In this document: positions 34,090 through 43,007 of the stretch, one piece after another
Position numbering within the stretch: the first letter of the stretch is position 1
Layout: every line of letters starts with the position of its first letter
Assembly (NCBI RefSeq): GCF_000478275.1
Contig: NZ_ASJB01000061.1
Span: 62,001-126,000, forward strand
From: Amycolatopsis orientalis DSM 40040 = KCTC 9412
GTDB lineage: Bacteria > Actinomycetota > Actinomycetes > Mycobacteriales > Pseudonocardiaceae
Direction of reading: 5' to 3'
Length of the DNA: 64,000 nucleotides
Notes under the pieces: generated by a model
Databases searched by the model: none
The model's input: the letters and a program-made list of their open reading frames with translations, nothing else
Told to the model about the DNA's origin: nothing
Translations under genes and position numbers: made by a program

Positions 34090-34882
34090 CAAGGAGTCGA
34101 TGATCGCCAACGCGGTCGAAGCCATCGGCAAGGCCGCCTCGCAGGGAGCACAGGTCGTCTGTCTGCAGGAGTTGTTCTACGGGCCGTATTTCTGCCAGGT
34201 GCAGGACACCGACTACTACTCCTACACCGAGGGCATCCCCGACGGGCCGACGACGAAGCTCATGCAGGAGGTGGCCGAACGCCACGGCGTCGTGCTCGTC
34301 GTCCCGATGTACGAGGTCGAGCAGCCGGGCGTGTACTACAACACCGCCGCGGTTATCGACGCCGACGGCACCTACCTCGGCAAGCACCGCAAGAACCACA
34401 TCCCGCAGGTGAAGGGGTTCTGGGAGAAGTTCTACTTCCGGCCCGGGAACCTGGGTTACCCGGTGTTCGACACCGCGGTCGGCCGCATCGGCGTCTACAT
34501 CTGTTACGAGCGGCACTTCCCCGAGGGGTGGCGCGCGCTGGGCCTGGCGGGCGCGAAGATCGTGTTCAACCCGTCGGCGACCAGCCGGGGGCTTTCGGAG
34601 TACCTGTGGCGGCTGGAGCAACCCGCGGCCGCGGTCGCGAACGAGTACTACGTCGGCACGATCAACCGGGTCGGCGTGGAACCCTTGGGCGACAACGACT
34701 TCTACGGTCAATCGTATTTCGCGGACCCCCGCGGCCAGCTCGTCGGCGAAGCCGCGTCCGACACCGAGGAGGAGATCGTCGTCCGCGACCTCGACATGGC
34801 GAAACTCGCCGAGGTCCGTGATCTGTGGGCGTTCTACCGAGACCGCCGTCCCGACAGCTACGGACCCCTCGCGGAGGCGTGA
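34040..34882 (+). CDS. Beta-ureidopropionase / N-carbamoyl amidohydrolase (nitrilase superfamily)
   Basis: 280 residues with the Glu-Lys-Cys triad: E44 in LQELFYGPYF, K118 in GKHRKNHIPQ, C155 in YICYERHFPEGWR. It hydrolyses N-carbamoyl-beta-alanine or related carbamoyl amino acids to the amine, CO2 and ammonia, the third step of reductive pyrimidine or hydantoin breakdown. GTG 34040 has GAGGAGG 6 bases upstream, inside the end of the transporter gene. Its stop overlaps the dihydropyrimidinase ATG by one base. Confidence 0.93.
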   Translation: MSDLVRAGLIQQRWTGDKESMIANAVEAIGKAASQGAQVVCLQELFYGPYFCQVQDTDYYSYTEGIPDGPTTKLMQEVAERHGVVLVVPMYEVEQPGVYYNTAAVIDADGTYLGKHRKNHIPQVKGFWEKFYFRPGNLGYPVFDTAVGRIGVYICYERHFPEGWRALGLAGAKIVFNPSATSRGLSEYLWRLEQPAAAVANEYYVGTINRVGVEPLGDNDFYGQSYFADPRGQLVGEAASDTEEEIVVRDLDMAKLAEVRDLWAFYRDRRPDSYGPLAEA

Positions 34883-36267
34883 TGACCACCCTCATCAAGG
34901 GCGGGCAGGTGCTGTCCACGGCGGGCGCCTCGGCGGCGGACGTCCTCGTCGACGGCGAGACGATCGCGGCCGTCGGCGCGCCGGGCACCCTCGGGCCCGC
35001 CGACGAGACCATCGACGCCACCGGGAAGTACGTGCTGCCCGGCGGGATCGACGCGCACACCCATATGGAGATGCCGTTCGGCGGCACACATTCCGTCGAC
35101 ACCTTCGGCACCGGGACGACGGCGGCGGCGTGGGGCGGGACGACTACGATCATCGACTTCGCCGTCCAGGCCAAGGGCACTTCACTGCTGTCCACTATGG
35201 ACAAGTGGCACGAGAAGGCCGACGGCAACTGCGCCATCGACTACGGCTTCCACATGATCGTCTCCGACGTCAACGATTCGTCGTTGAAGGAGATGCAGGC
35301 CTGTGTCGACGGTGGCGTCGGCAGCTTCAAGATGTTCATGGCGTATCCGGGGGTGTTCTACTCCACCGACGGGGAAATCCTGCTGGCCATGCAGAAGGCG
35401 CGCGAGATCGGCGCCACGATCATGATGCACGCGGAGAACGGCATCGCGATCGACCAGCTGGCCGCGCAGGCGTTCGCCGCCGGGAAGATAGACCCGGTGC
35501 AGCACGGCCTCACCCGGCCGCCGGAGCTGGAGGGCGAGGCGACCTCGCGCGCGATCCAGCTGGCCAAGGTGACCGGGGCGCCGCTGTACATCGTGCATCT
35601 TTCGGCGTCGCAGGCACTGGCGGCCGTCGCGGAAGCGCGCGACACCGGGCAGAACGTCTTCGCGGAGACATGTCCTCAGTATCTCTATCTGTCCATTGAG
35701 GACTTGGCTAAGCCGGAATTCGAGGGTTCGAAGTATGTCGCTTCTCCCCCGCTGCGGGAGAAGTCGCATCAGGCCGATCTGTGGCGAGGACTGCGCACCA
35801 ACGACCTCTCGGTGGTGTCGACGGATCACTGTCCCTTCTGTTTCAAGGACCAGAAGGAACTCGGTCGCGGCGACTTCCGCGCGATCCCCAACGGGATCCC
35901 CGGCGTCGAGCACCGGATGGACCTGCTGCACCAGGGTGTCGTGGCGGGCGAGCTGACCCTCGGCCGCTGGGTCGAGACCTGCTCGACCACCCCGGCGCGG
36001 ATGTTCGGCCTGTACCCGCGCAAGGGCGTCATCGCCGCGGGTTCGGACGCGGACATCGTGGTCTACGACCCGAACGCGAAGCAGACGTTGTCGGTCGAGA
36101 CACACCACATGAACGTGGATTACTCGGCCTACGAAGGCATGGAGATCACCGGCAAGGTCGAGACGGTGCTTTCCCGGGGCCGCGTGGTGGTGTCACCGTC
36201 CGGGTTCTCCGGGAGTACGACGCACGGGAAATTCCTCTCGCGCGACCTGAACCAGTACCTGAACTGA
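34882..36267 (+). CDS. Dihydropyrimidinase / D-hydantoinase
   Basis: 461-residue cyclic amidohydrolase that opens dihydropyrimidine or hydantoin rings. All binuclear metal ligands are present: H59 and H61 (GIDAHTHMEMPF), carbamylated K150 (GSFKMFMAYPG), H183 (MMHAENG), H239 (YIVHLSAS) and D315 (VVSTDHCPF). ATG 34882 is used, since upstream codons lie within the preceding gene. Between the carbamoyl hydrolase and the F420-type oxidoreductase in one operon. Confidence 0.95.
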   Translation: MTTLIKGGQVLSTAGASAADVLVDGETIAAVGAPGTLGPADETIDATGKYVLPGGIDAHTHMEMPFGGTHSVDTFGTGTTAAAWGGTTTIIDFAVQAKGTSLLSTMDKWHEKADGNCAIDYGFHMIVSDVNDSSLKEMQACVDGGVGSFKMFMAYPGVFYSTDGEILLAMQKAREIGATIMMHAENGIAIDQLAAQAFAAGKIDPVQHGLTRPPELEGEATSRAIQLAKVTGAPLYIVHLSASQALAAVAEARDTGQNVFAETCPQYLYLSIEDLAKPEFEGSKYVASPPLREKSHQADLWRGLRTNDLSVVSTDHCPFCFKDQKELGRGDFRAIPNGIPGVEHRMDLLHQGVVAGELTLGRWVETCSTTPARMFGLYPRKGVIAAGSDADIVVYDPNAKQTLSVETHHMNVDYSAYEGMEITGKVETVLSRGRVVVSPSGFSGSTTHGKFLSRDLNQYLN

Positions 36268-36277
36268 GGTGGTGGCC

Positions 36278-37267
36278 ATGGACTTCGGCATAGTTCTCCA
36301 GACCGATCCGCCCGCCCGCGAACTGGTGCGGCTCATGAAGGCCGCCGAGGACCAGGGTTTCCGCTACGGCTGGACGTTCGACTCGTGCGTGCTGTGGCAG
36401 GAACCGTTCGTCATCTACTCGCAGATCCTCGCGGCGACGTCGTCGATGATCGTGGGGCCGATGGTGACCAGCCCGGCCACCCGCGACTGGTCGGTGATGG
36501 CGTCGACCTTCGCCACGCTCAACGACATGTACGGCAACCGGACGGTGTGCGGCATCGGCCGCGGTGATTCGGCACACCGCGTCGTCGGGATGCCACCGTC
36601 CACTTTGGCCACCGTGCGCGACTGCATGCACGTGGTCAAGGAGCTGGCCGAGGGCCGCGAGGTCCTGTTGCGGGACAAGCCGGTGCGGATTCCCTGGATC
36701 CGCAACGGCAGGCTTGAGATGTGGATGGCCGGATACGGGCCGAAGGCGCTGAAGACGGTCGGTGAGCACGCGGACGGCTTCATCCTCCAGTGCGCCGATC
36801 CCGCGATCGCGCGGTGGACCATCGGTTCCGTCCGTGAGGCGGCCCGCGCGGCGGGGCGGGATCCCGGCGGGATCACCATCTGTCTCGCCGCTCCGGCGTA
36901 TGTCGGCGACGACCTGGCGCACCAGCGGGAACAGCTGCGCTGGTTCGGCGGGATGGTCGGCAACCATGTCGCGGATCTCGTGGCGCGCTACGGCGATTCC
37001 GGTCCGGTGCCCCGCGAGCTGACCGACTACATCCGGGAGCGGCAGGACTACGACTACGCGCACCACGGACGGGCGGGCAACCCCTCGACCGACTTCGTGC
37101 CGGACGAGATCGTGGACCGGTTCTGCCTGCTGGGCCCGTCCTCGGCGCACGTCGAACGGCTGGAGGAGCTGGCTTCGCTCGGTGTCGACCAGTTCTCGTT
37201 GTACCTCATGCACGATCAGCGGGAAGAGACCCTGAAGCGGTACGGCTCGGAGGTCATCGGCCGCTGA
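36278..37267 (+). CDS. LLM-class F420-dependent oxidoreductase, TIGR03842 type
   Basis: 329 residues with a luciferase-like TIM barrel: FGIVLQTDPPARELVRLMKAAEDQGF at the start, MIVGPMVTSPATRDWSVMAS, and CGIGRGDSAHRVVGM. This subgroup is found with hydantoinase and NCS1 genes. ATG 36278 is preferred over two GTGs just before it because GAGGTGG then has normal spacing. The reaction is unproved. As no flavin/iron-sulfur dihydropyrimidine dehydrogenase is present here, it may interconvert pyrimidine and dihydropyrimidine. Confidence 0.85.
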   Translation: MDFGIVLQTDPPARELVRLMKAAEDQGFRYGWTFDSCVLWQEPFVIYSQILAATSSMIVGPMVTSPATRDWSVMASTFATLNDMYGNRTVCGIGRGDSAHRVVGMPPSTLATVRDCMHVVKELAEGREVLLRDKPVRIPWIRNGRLEMWMAGYGPKALKTVGEHADGFILQCADPAIARWTIGSVREAARAAGRDPGGITICLAAPAYVGDDLAHQREQLRWFGGMVGNHVADLVARYGDSGPVPRELTDYIRERQDYDYAHHGRAGNPSTDFVPDEIVDRFCLLGPSSAHVERLEELASLGVDQFSLYLMHDQREETLKRYGSEVIGR

Positions 37268-37273
37268 CGACCC

Positions 37274-37335
37274 GCGTTTCGTCCTCTGAATGCGTTCCTT
37301 GCACGCGCGACTACCGCATTCAGAGGACGAAATGC
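37274..37335. repeat. Dispersed hairpin family II, copy 2
   Basis: Arms GCGTTTCGTCCTCTGAATGC+G (37274-37294) and 37315-37335 match at 20 of 21 positions around a 20-base loop with TTGCACGCGC. It sits between the convergent oxidoreductase (+) and rifampicin monooxygenase (-) genes and is homologous to 5771-5834. Confidence 0.85.
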
Positions 37336-37341
37336 ATGGGA

Positions 37342-38835
37342 TCAGGCGCCGAACCAGGCGGCCAGGGCCTCGCGGAGGCCTTCGGTGTCGCCGTCGCCCG
37401 CCCAGGCGATGTACCCGTCCGGGCGGATCAGCAGGACGTCCGCGGGCCGGTCCTCGGCCTTCGCGGTGCGGACGTCCACAAGCCCTTCCGCCGGCTCGCG
37501 CAGTTCAGGACGGTCTGCGAGGTCGAGCAGGACGGGCCGCGCGTCGCGCAGCAACTCGGCGACGCTCGTCGCGCCCTGATCGGTCTCCAGCGCGAGATCC
37601 GGGACGAACGTGCCGGCGAGCGCGTGCGTGGAACCCGGCATCGGGTAACGCGTGTCGGTCCCGGCGACGTGGGAGGCCAGCCGGCGCGCAGCCTGCTCGT
37701 CGTCCAGAAGCTCCTGGAAGACCGCCCGCAGTGCCTCGGCGGCTTCGTCGTGCCCGCGCCGCAGCGCGACCTGCGCCCGGGACTGCAGCAACGCGCGCGC
37801 ACCCGCGGCGTGCCGTTCCGCGTGATAGGTGTCCAGCAGTCCCGCCGGTGCCCGCCCCTGGATCTCGGCGGCCAGTTTCCAGGCGAGGTTGACCGAGTCG
37901 GACATGCCGACGTTGATCGCCGTCCCGGTCGAGGGCAGCAGGTGGGCCGCGTCGCCCGCCAGCAGGATCCGGCCCTCGCGGTAGCGCTCGGCCTGGCGGG
38001 CGGAGAACTGGTAGCGCGAGAGACGGACGGGATCGCCCAGCGGGACGTCCCCGCCGAGCACGCGGCGGATGCTGTCCCCGAGTTCGGTCAGCGTCATCGG
38101 CACGTCGTCGTCGATCTCGCCGGGATCGTCCTCGGTGGTCTGGATGAACAGGATTCCCGGGGTGAGCGAGCCGAGCGCGAACACGCCGGTGCCGGTGCGG
38201 GTGAAGCCCGCCTTGATCCGGCCCAGTTCCGGCGTCTCGATGTCGCCGTTGTCGTGCACGGTCAGGCGATCGGGGATGCTCACCTGCCCGATCCGGTTGA
38301 CCTCGGGATAGGTGGTGCCGGGGAAGCCGATCCCAGCCATCGAACGGACGGGACTGCGTCCGCCGTCGCAGCCCACGAGGTACTGGGCGGTGACCTCGTA
38401 CGTCCCGTCCGGACCACGCACCTCGGCGGTCACCGACTCGTCGTCCTGGCTCACGCCGACGACCTCGTGTCCGCGGCGAAGTTCCGCGCCGAGGCCGGTG
38501 GCGTGCTCCTCCAGCAGCCCTTCCAGCAGCTGCTGGCGGACCGACAGCGCCTTCAGCGGGGGCTCCTCGAACCGGGTGAGGTCGACATGCACCCCACCGA
38601 ACGGGAACCGGTCGGCCGGGACGGGATCGGTGACGAGTGCCCGCACCCGGTCCAGCAGGCCGCGGTAGTGCAGCAGGTCCAGGATCTGCCCGCTGAGGCC
38701 GTGGGCCTTCGGTGTCTTCCCCCGTTCCGGCCGCCGTTCCAGCACCAGCGGGCGCACGCCTGCCAGCCGCAGTTCCGCGGCCAGCATCAGCCCGGTCGGG
38801 CCGGCACCCACGATGATCACATCGACGTCCGTCAA
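37342..38835 (-). CDS. rox: Rifampicin monooxygenase-like FAD-dependent hydroxylase
   Basis: 497 residues of the aromatic-hydroxylase (PheA/TfdB, MhpA) type. FAD-binding VIIVGAGPTGLMLAAELRLAG is at the start, LVGCDGGRSPVR in the middle, and GRILLAGDAAHLLPSTGTAINVGMSD later. A thioredoxin-like C-terminal part ends the protein. TTG 38835 is chosen because AGGAG lies exactly 5 bases upstream; the in-frame GTG at 38841 abuts that site. A 20-base RAE lies 55 bases before the start, the element known to drive rifamycin-induced resistance genes. That makes rifamycin hydroxylation the best call, though protein families alone would leave the substrate open. Confidence 0.78.
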   Translation of the reverse strand: MTDVDVIIVGAGPTGLMLAAELRLAGVRPLVLERRPERGKTPKAHGLSGQILDLLHYRGLLDRVRALVTDPVPADRFPFGGVHVDLTRFEEPPLKALSVRQQLLEGLLEEHATGLGAELRRGHEVVGVSQDDESVTAEVRGPDGTYEVTAQYLVGCDGGRSPVRSMAGIGFPGTTYPEVNRIGQVSIPDRLTVHDNGDIETPELGRIKAGFTRTGTGVFALGSLTPGILFIQTTEDDPGEIDDDVPMTLTELGDSIRRVLGGDVPLGDPVRLSRYQFSARQAERYREGRILLAGDAAHLLPSTGTAINVGMSDSVNLAWKLAAEIQGRAPAGLLDTYHAERHAAGARALLQSRAQVALRRGHDEAAEALRAVFQELLDDEQAARRLASHVAGTDTRYPMPGSTHALAGTFVPDLALETDQGATSVAELLRDARPVLLDLADRPELREPAEGLVDVRTAKAEDRPADVLLIRPDGYIAWAGDGDTEGLREALAAWFGA

Positions 38836-38889
38836 GTTCACTCCTGTTCGACCTGTTCTTGCTACGGCCGAGGATTCTGCGGCACCACC

Positions 38890-38909
38890 GGGGTCTTGCC
38901 GCAAGCCCC
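38890..38909 (-). promoter_or_regulatory. Rifamycin-associated element (RAE)
   Basis: Minus-strand GGGGCTTGCGGCAAGACCCC has the inverted-repeat pattern of the RAE found before rifampicin-inactivating genes of actinobacteria. It lies inside a longer dyad (ACCGGGG...CCCCGGT, 38887-38914). A possible -10 (TATAGC) lies just upstream on the minus strand. From memory of the published consensus it differs by one base. Confidence 0.8.
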
Positions 38910-39007
38910 CCGGTGCGCTATATGTTGACCATGGAGGGGTTCGCCCCACCATCGTTCCGGGTACGAGCACCAGGGACCACCCGCCCGCGAGGCGGAACCC
39001 TGGGCCG

Positions 39008-40471
39008 GTGACCAGATTCCGCATCGCCACTGTGCTCTCTCTCACCGCACTCGCCGCCGTCACCCTCGCGCCCGCGGTCTCGGCCGCGCCGAAGGGACTC
39101 GACTGGGGCCCCTGCCCGTCCGGATCGCCACCGGGCTACGACTGTGCCGAGATCGAGGTCCCGTTGTCCTATCAGGACCCGGGCGGTCCCCGGATCACCC
39201 TCGCGCTCGGCCGCCTCCCCGCGACGGACCAGAAGCACAAACGCGGCACCCTCTTCACCAACCCCGGCGGCCCCGGGAACCACGGCCGCTTCAGCAGGTT
39301 CCAGACCCCGTCCCTGCACCGGCAGTTCGACATCGTCGGCTTCGACCCACGCGGCGTCGGCGCCAGCACCCCGGTCCGCTGCTTCACCAGCGACGCCGAA
39401 ACCGAGCCGCTCAAACGGATCCTGGGCAACTTCCCGATCACCACGGAGCAGGAGACCCGGCATTTCGCCGACGTCCGCGAGGTCGCCGCGTCCTGCGGCC
39501 GCAACGCCGGGCCGCTGCTCGGCCACCTGTCGACCGCGAACGTCGCCATGGACCTCGACAGGATGCGCGAAGCCGTCGGTGAGCGCCGCCTGCGCTATTA
39601 CGGGCTTTCCTATGGCACCTATGTCGGCGAGGTGTACGCCAACCTGTTCCCGCATCGCGTCGGAGCCTTGGCACTGGACGCCGTCAACGATCCGATCGCC
39701 TGGTCGACCGGACACCGCCCGGAGGACGCGAACATCCCGTTCAGCACCCGGCTCGGCGGATTCCGGGACGCGGACCGCGCGCTCCAGGCTTTCCTCGACA
39801 CGTGCGCGGCCGACACCCGGTGCACGTTCCGCGAGCCGGGGAAGGACTTGCGAGCCAAGTACGACGCGCTCCTCGATCGGCTCGAAGCCACGCCGGGACC
39901 GATCACCTATCAGGAGGTCATCCGGCGCACCCACAACGCGCTGACCGACGAGAGGAACTCCCCCGCGCTGGCGGAGTTCCTTCAGTCGGCGACGAAACCC
40001 GTCGCGGCGAAGGCCATCCCGACACCCTTCGATTCCGCGTTGGGCGGCGGCGGGACGATCTGCGCGGACACCGCGAACCCGCGTGACCCGGCCGCCTGGC
40101 CCCGCGCGGCCCGCGCGGCCGACCGGGAAAGCCGCGGTTTCGGTTCGTACGACACGTATCTCTCCCTGCCGTGCGCCTTCTGGCCCGCCGCCGACCCGGC
40201 GCGGTACACGGGACCCTGGAACCAGCCGACCGCGCCGATCCTGTTGCTGGCCAACGGCAAGGGCGACCCGGAAACGCCGTACGCCGGGGCGAAACGGGCC
40301 GAACGCATCCTCGGCAACGCGCGGCTACTGACGCTGGACGCCTGGGGGCATGGCGCGTTGAACCGCAGCGCCTGTGTCGACGCGGCACTCGAGGCCTACC
40401 TGACCTTCGGACGTCTTCCGGCGCGTGGCACCGTCTGCGCCCCGGATCACGCGCCCTTCGACGCCAGGTAG
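39008..40471 (+). CDS. Secreted alpha/beta hydrolase, tripeptidyl-aminopeptidase-like
   Basis: 487 residues. A signal peptide (MTRFRIATVLSLTALAAVTLAPAVSAAPKG) is followed by GPCPSG...YDCAEIEVPLSY, the entry pattern of Streptomyces SlpD/E and Tap peptidases. The nucleophile is S201 in YGLSYGTYVG. The C-terminal TAP-like domain has NGKGDPETPYAGA (Asp) and WGHGALNRSAC (His). The GTG 39008 start has a weak ribosome site. Divergent from the rifampicin monooxygenase; its last 25 bases overlap the convergent next gene. Confidence 0.87.
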   Translation: MTRFRIATVLSLTALAAVTLAPAVSAAPKGLDWGPCPSGSPPGYDCAEIEVPLSYQDPGGPRITLALGRLPATDQKHKRGTLFTNPGGPGNHGRFSRFQTPSLHRQFDIVGFDPRGVGASTPVRCFTSDAETEPLKRILGNFPITTEQETRHFADVREVAASCGRNAGPLLGHLSTANVAMDLDRMREAVGERRLRYYGLSYGTYVGEVYANLFPHRVGALALDAVNDPIAWSTGHRPEDANIPFSTRLGGFRDADRALQAFLDTCAADTRCTFREPGKDLRAKYDALLDRLEATPGPITYQEVIRRTHNALTDERNSPALAEFLQSATKPVAAKAIPTPFDSALGGGGTICADTANPRDPAAWPRAARAADRESRGFGSYDTYLSLPCAFWPAADPARYTGPWNQPTAPILLLANGKGDPETPYAGAKRAERILGNARLLTLDAWGHGALNRSACVDAALEAYLTFGRLPARGTVCAPDHAPFDAR

Positions 40472-41676
40472 GCCAGGGAGATCTCCTCGTCGGTCAGCCA
40501 AGCGGCGTAGTCGGCGGGGTCGGAGAAGATCCCCGCGAACCGGTGCGCCACCTCGGGCACCGTCTGCGCGGCTTCCAGGGTGGCCAGCACGTGATCCGGC
40601 GGAGGCGCGAGCAGATCGTTGCTCAGCCGGGTCGCGTGCTGCGCCTTTTCCCAGTATTTCGCGAAAGTCCGGCGCTGGAACGCTTCGTCGAACGGGCGGT
40701 CCCCGTGGTCGAGGATGCTCCGCTCGTAGACGGCGGCCGCGTGCGCCGCCATGTTCGCGCCCTGTCCGGCGATCGGGTCGTTCGTCACCGCGGTGTCGCC
40801 CATCGCGAGCACTTTCGCCCCGGACGGCAGGGTCCCGACCGGGTCACGCACGATCGGCAGGACACGGCCGCGCAACGAGTCCAGCGGCCCGCTCGGGCGG
40901 GCGTCGGCGAGCGATTCCGCGACCCAGGGGAACTGCTTGCGCAGCAAGGTCATCGCGCGGTCGAAATGCTCGTCAGGCCCGGTGACGTCGTCCCAGACGT
41001 CCATGGGACCGCCGGGCACGCCGAAGAACCCGAGACCGAAAACGGGTCCGCGCACGGACAGGATCGGCAACCCGAACAGTTCACCGGCCCGCGACAGCCC
41101 GAACGTCAGGCCCGGGTACACCGGAAGCGGCTCTTCGCGTCCGGACACGAGGTACATGATCCCGATGGTCCGCTGCGGCTCGCGGTAGGGAGAACGCCGG
41201 TCGTCCCGGGGGAAGAGGCCGTCGAACTGCGGACCCCGGCCGGCCGCGACCAGCACGAGGTCGAACTCGCGGGCGTACTCCTCCAGCCCGTCGGTCGTCA
41301 CCTTGCCGATCCGCACCTCGCCGCCGCGTTCGGCGAAGGCGGCCAGCCAGGCGGACACCTTGACCCGCTGGTCGACCGACTGCGCGGGGTGGTCGAACCG
41401 GGCCTGCCACGAGACGGCGGCCTCCGGGGTGTCCCCGGCGAGCCCGAACGACGCGCCGAGGATCTCCGGGGCCCGCCCGTCCCAGAAGTTGATGCCCAGT
41501 GCGCGTTCCCTTGTCAGCGCGGGATGGAATACGCACTGGTTCGAAATGAGCCTGCCGTCACGGATCGTCTCGGCGTCGCGGTCGGTGACCACCGTGACGG
41601 CGTACCCATGTTTCCGCAGGCCCAAGGCCAGTACCGAACCGGCCTGACCGGCCCCGACCACCACGATCCGGCGCAT
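40447..41676 (-). CDS. Styrene-monooxygenase-like FAD-dependent oxygenase
   Basis: 409 residues. The Rossmann motif VVVGAGQAGSVLALGLRKHG is at the N-terminus and the second FAD motif KVLAMGDTAVTNDPIAGQGANMA at about 285-307. The overall pattern (ISNQCVFHP, INFWDG) is that of StyA-type group E flavoprotein monooxygenases, which need a separate flavin reductase. No StyB reductase gene is adjacent. Substrate unknown. Confidence 0.82.
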   Translation of the reverse strand: MRRIVVVGAGQAGSVLALGLRKHGYAVTVVTDRDAETIRDGRLISNQCVFHPALTRERALGINFWDGRAPEILGASFGLAGDTPEAAVSWQARFDHPAQSVDQRVKVSAWLAAFAERGGEVRIGKVTTDGLEEYAREFDLVLVAAGRGPQFDGLFPRDDRRSPYREPQRTIGIMYLVSGREEPLPVYPGLTFGLSRAGELFGLPILSVRGPVFGLGFFGVPGGPMDVWDDVTGPDEHFDRAMTLLRKQFPWVAESLADARPSGPLDSLRGRVLPIVRDPVGTLPSGAKVLAMGDTAVTNDPIAGQGANMAAHAAAVYERSILDHGDRPFDEAFQRRTFAKYWEKAQHATRLSNDLLAPPPDHVLATLEAAQTVPEVAHRFAGIFSDPADYAAWLTDEEISLAYLASKGA

Positions 41677-41761
41677 GGTTCCCCTTCCGCGTGAAGATCC
41701 CCAGTCTGGCCGGGTTTCCTTGCGCGGTAAAGGATTCGCCTGATGGACTGCCCGAAGAGGA

Positions 41762-42997
41762 TCAGCCGGTCAGCGCCTGATAGACCAGATGACGCAGTTC
41801 GACGCGGATCGGATAGGACGACGACGGCAGCAGCTGGGTGAGGAACAGCACCGTGATGTCCTCGGCCGGATCGACCCAGAAGGCGGTACTGGCCGCGCCG
41901 CCCCAGGCGAATTCCCCGGCGCTGGCGGTGGTTTTGGCCTTCACCGGATCGTCGAGCACGGAAAAGCCCAGTCCGAAGCCGAAACCGTGGTAGGGCGCCT
42001 CGGAGAACGAGGGCCGCCCGTAGGTCTCCAGATCCACGCCGCCGGGCAGATGGTTGCTCGCCATAAGCCGCACCGTGCGCGGGCCGAGCAGCCGGACACC
42101 GTCGAGTTCGCCGCCACGCAGCAACATCTGCGTGAAACGGTGGTAGTCGCCCGCCGTGGAGACCAGGCCGCCACCGCCGGAGAGACACGTGGGCGCGACC
42201 CGGCCGACGGCACCCATCAGGTCGTGCCGCAGGGGCGCCTTGGTCTTCGGATCGGGCACGTAGAGGGCGGCCAGCCGGTCGAGGGCACCGGGGTCGGCCT
42301 GGAAACCGGTCTCGTACATGCCGAGCGGCGTGAAGATCCGCTCGGCGAAGAAGGTGTCGAGGGACCGGCCGGAGACGACCTCGACGAGCCTGCCGAGGAT
42401 GTCCGTCGCGACCGAATAGTTCCATTCCGACCCGGGCTGGAACAGCAAGGGCTGCCGCGCGATCGCCTCGGAGACCCCGGCCAGGTCGAGCCCCGGTGCC
42501 GTCCCCCAGTCGAACCCGGCCTCCCGGTAGAGCGCGTCGACCGGATGCGTGCGGTGGAAACCGTAGGTGAGGCCCGCGGTGTGCGTGAGCAGATGCCAGA
42601 GCCGGATCGGCTCGGTGGCGGGCTCGGTCGCCATCCGGACCGAAGAGCCCTTCGTGAAGACCCGTGGCTCCGCGAATTCCGGCAGCCACCGCGCGATCGG
42701 GTCGGCGAGGTCGATGAGTCCCTCTTCGACGAGCATCATCGCGGCGACCGAGGTGACCGGCTTCGTCATCGAATAGACGCGCCAGATCGTGTCGGTCTCG
42801 ACCGGCAGCCCGGCCTCGATGTCGCGTGACCCGTTCGACGCGAGATGCGCGACCTTCCCGTTCCTGCTCACCACGGCCAGGTATCCGGGAAGCAGATTCC
42901 GCTCCAGGTACCCGTCGAAATGCCGGTCGATCCGCTTCAACCGTTCCGCGTCGAAACCCACCTCGGCCGGGTCGACGTCCACCTTCAGCTCGAGCAT
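41762..42997 (-). CDS. Serine hydrolase, beta-lactamase/EstB family
   Basis: 411 residues with the penicillin-binding fold: S76xxK79 in VYSMTKPVTS, a Tyr motif in WNYSVATDILG, and a late HGFGFGLGFSV stretch replacing KTG. No signal peptide, so it is a cytoplasmic esterase or amidase rather than a periplasmic beta-lactamase. ATG 42997 begins MLELKVDVDPAEVGFDAERL, the usual family start. It lies 10 bases after the SIP gene and may be co-transcribed. Confidence 0.88.
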   Translation of the reverse strand: MLELKVDVDPAEVGFDAERLKRIDRHFDGYLERNLLPGYLAVVSRNGKVAHLASNGSRDIEAGLPVETDTIWRVYSMTKPVTSVAAMMLVEEGLIDLADPIARWLPEFAEPRVFTKGSSVRMATEPATEPIRLWHLLTHTAGLTYGFHRTHPVDALYREAGFDWGTAPGLDLAGVSEAIARQPLLFQPGSEWNYSVATDILGRLVEVVSGRSLDTFFAERIFTPLGMYETGFQADPGALDRLAALYVPDPKTKAPLRHDLMGAVGRVAPTCLSGGGGLVSTAGDYHRFTQMLLRGGELDGVRLLGPRTVRLMASNHLPGGVDLETYGRPSFSEAPYHGFGFGLGFSVLDDPVKAKTTASAGEFAWGGAASTAFWVDPAEDITVLFLTQLLPSSSYPIRVELRHLVYQALTG

Positions 42998-43007
42998 GTG
43001 ACCGAGG

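Noticed and set aside
41762..42997. Serine hydrolase as a resistance beta-lactamase
   Set aside because: No signal peptide and no KTG motif; the layout is that of EstB-like esterases.
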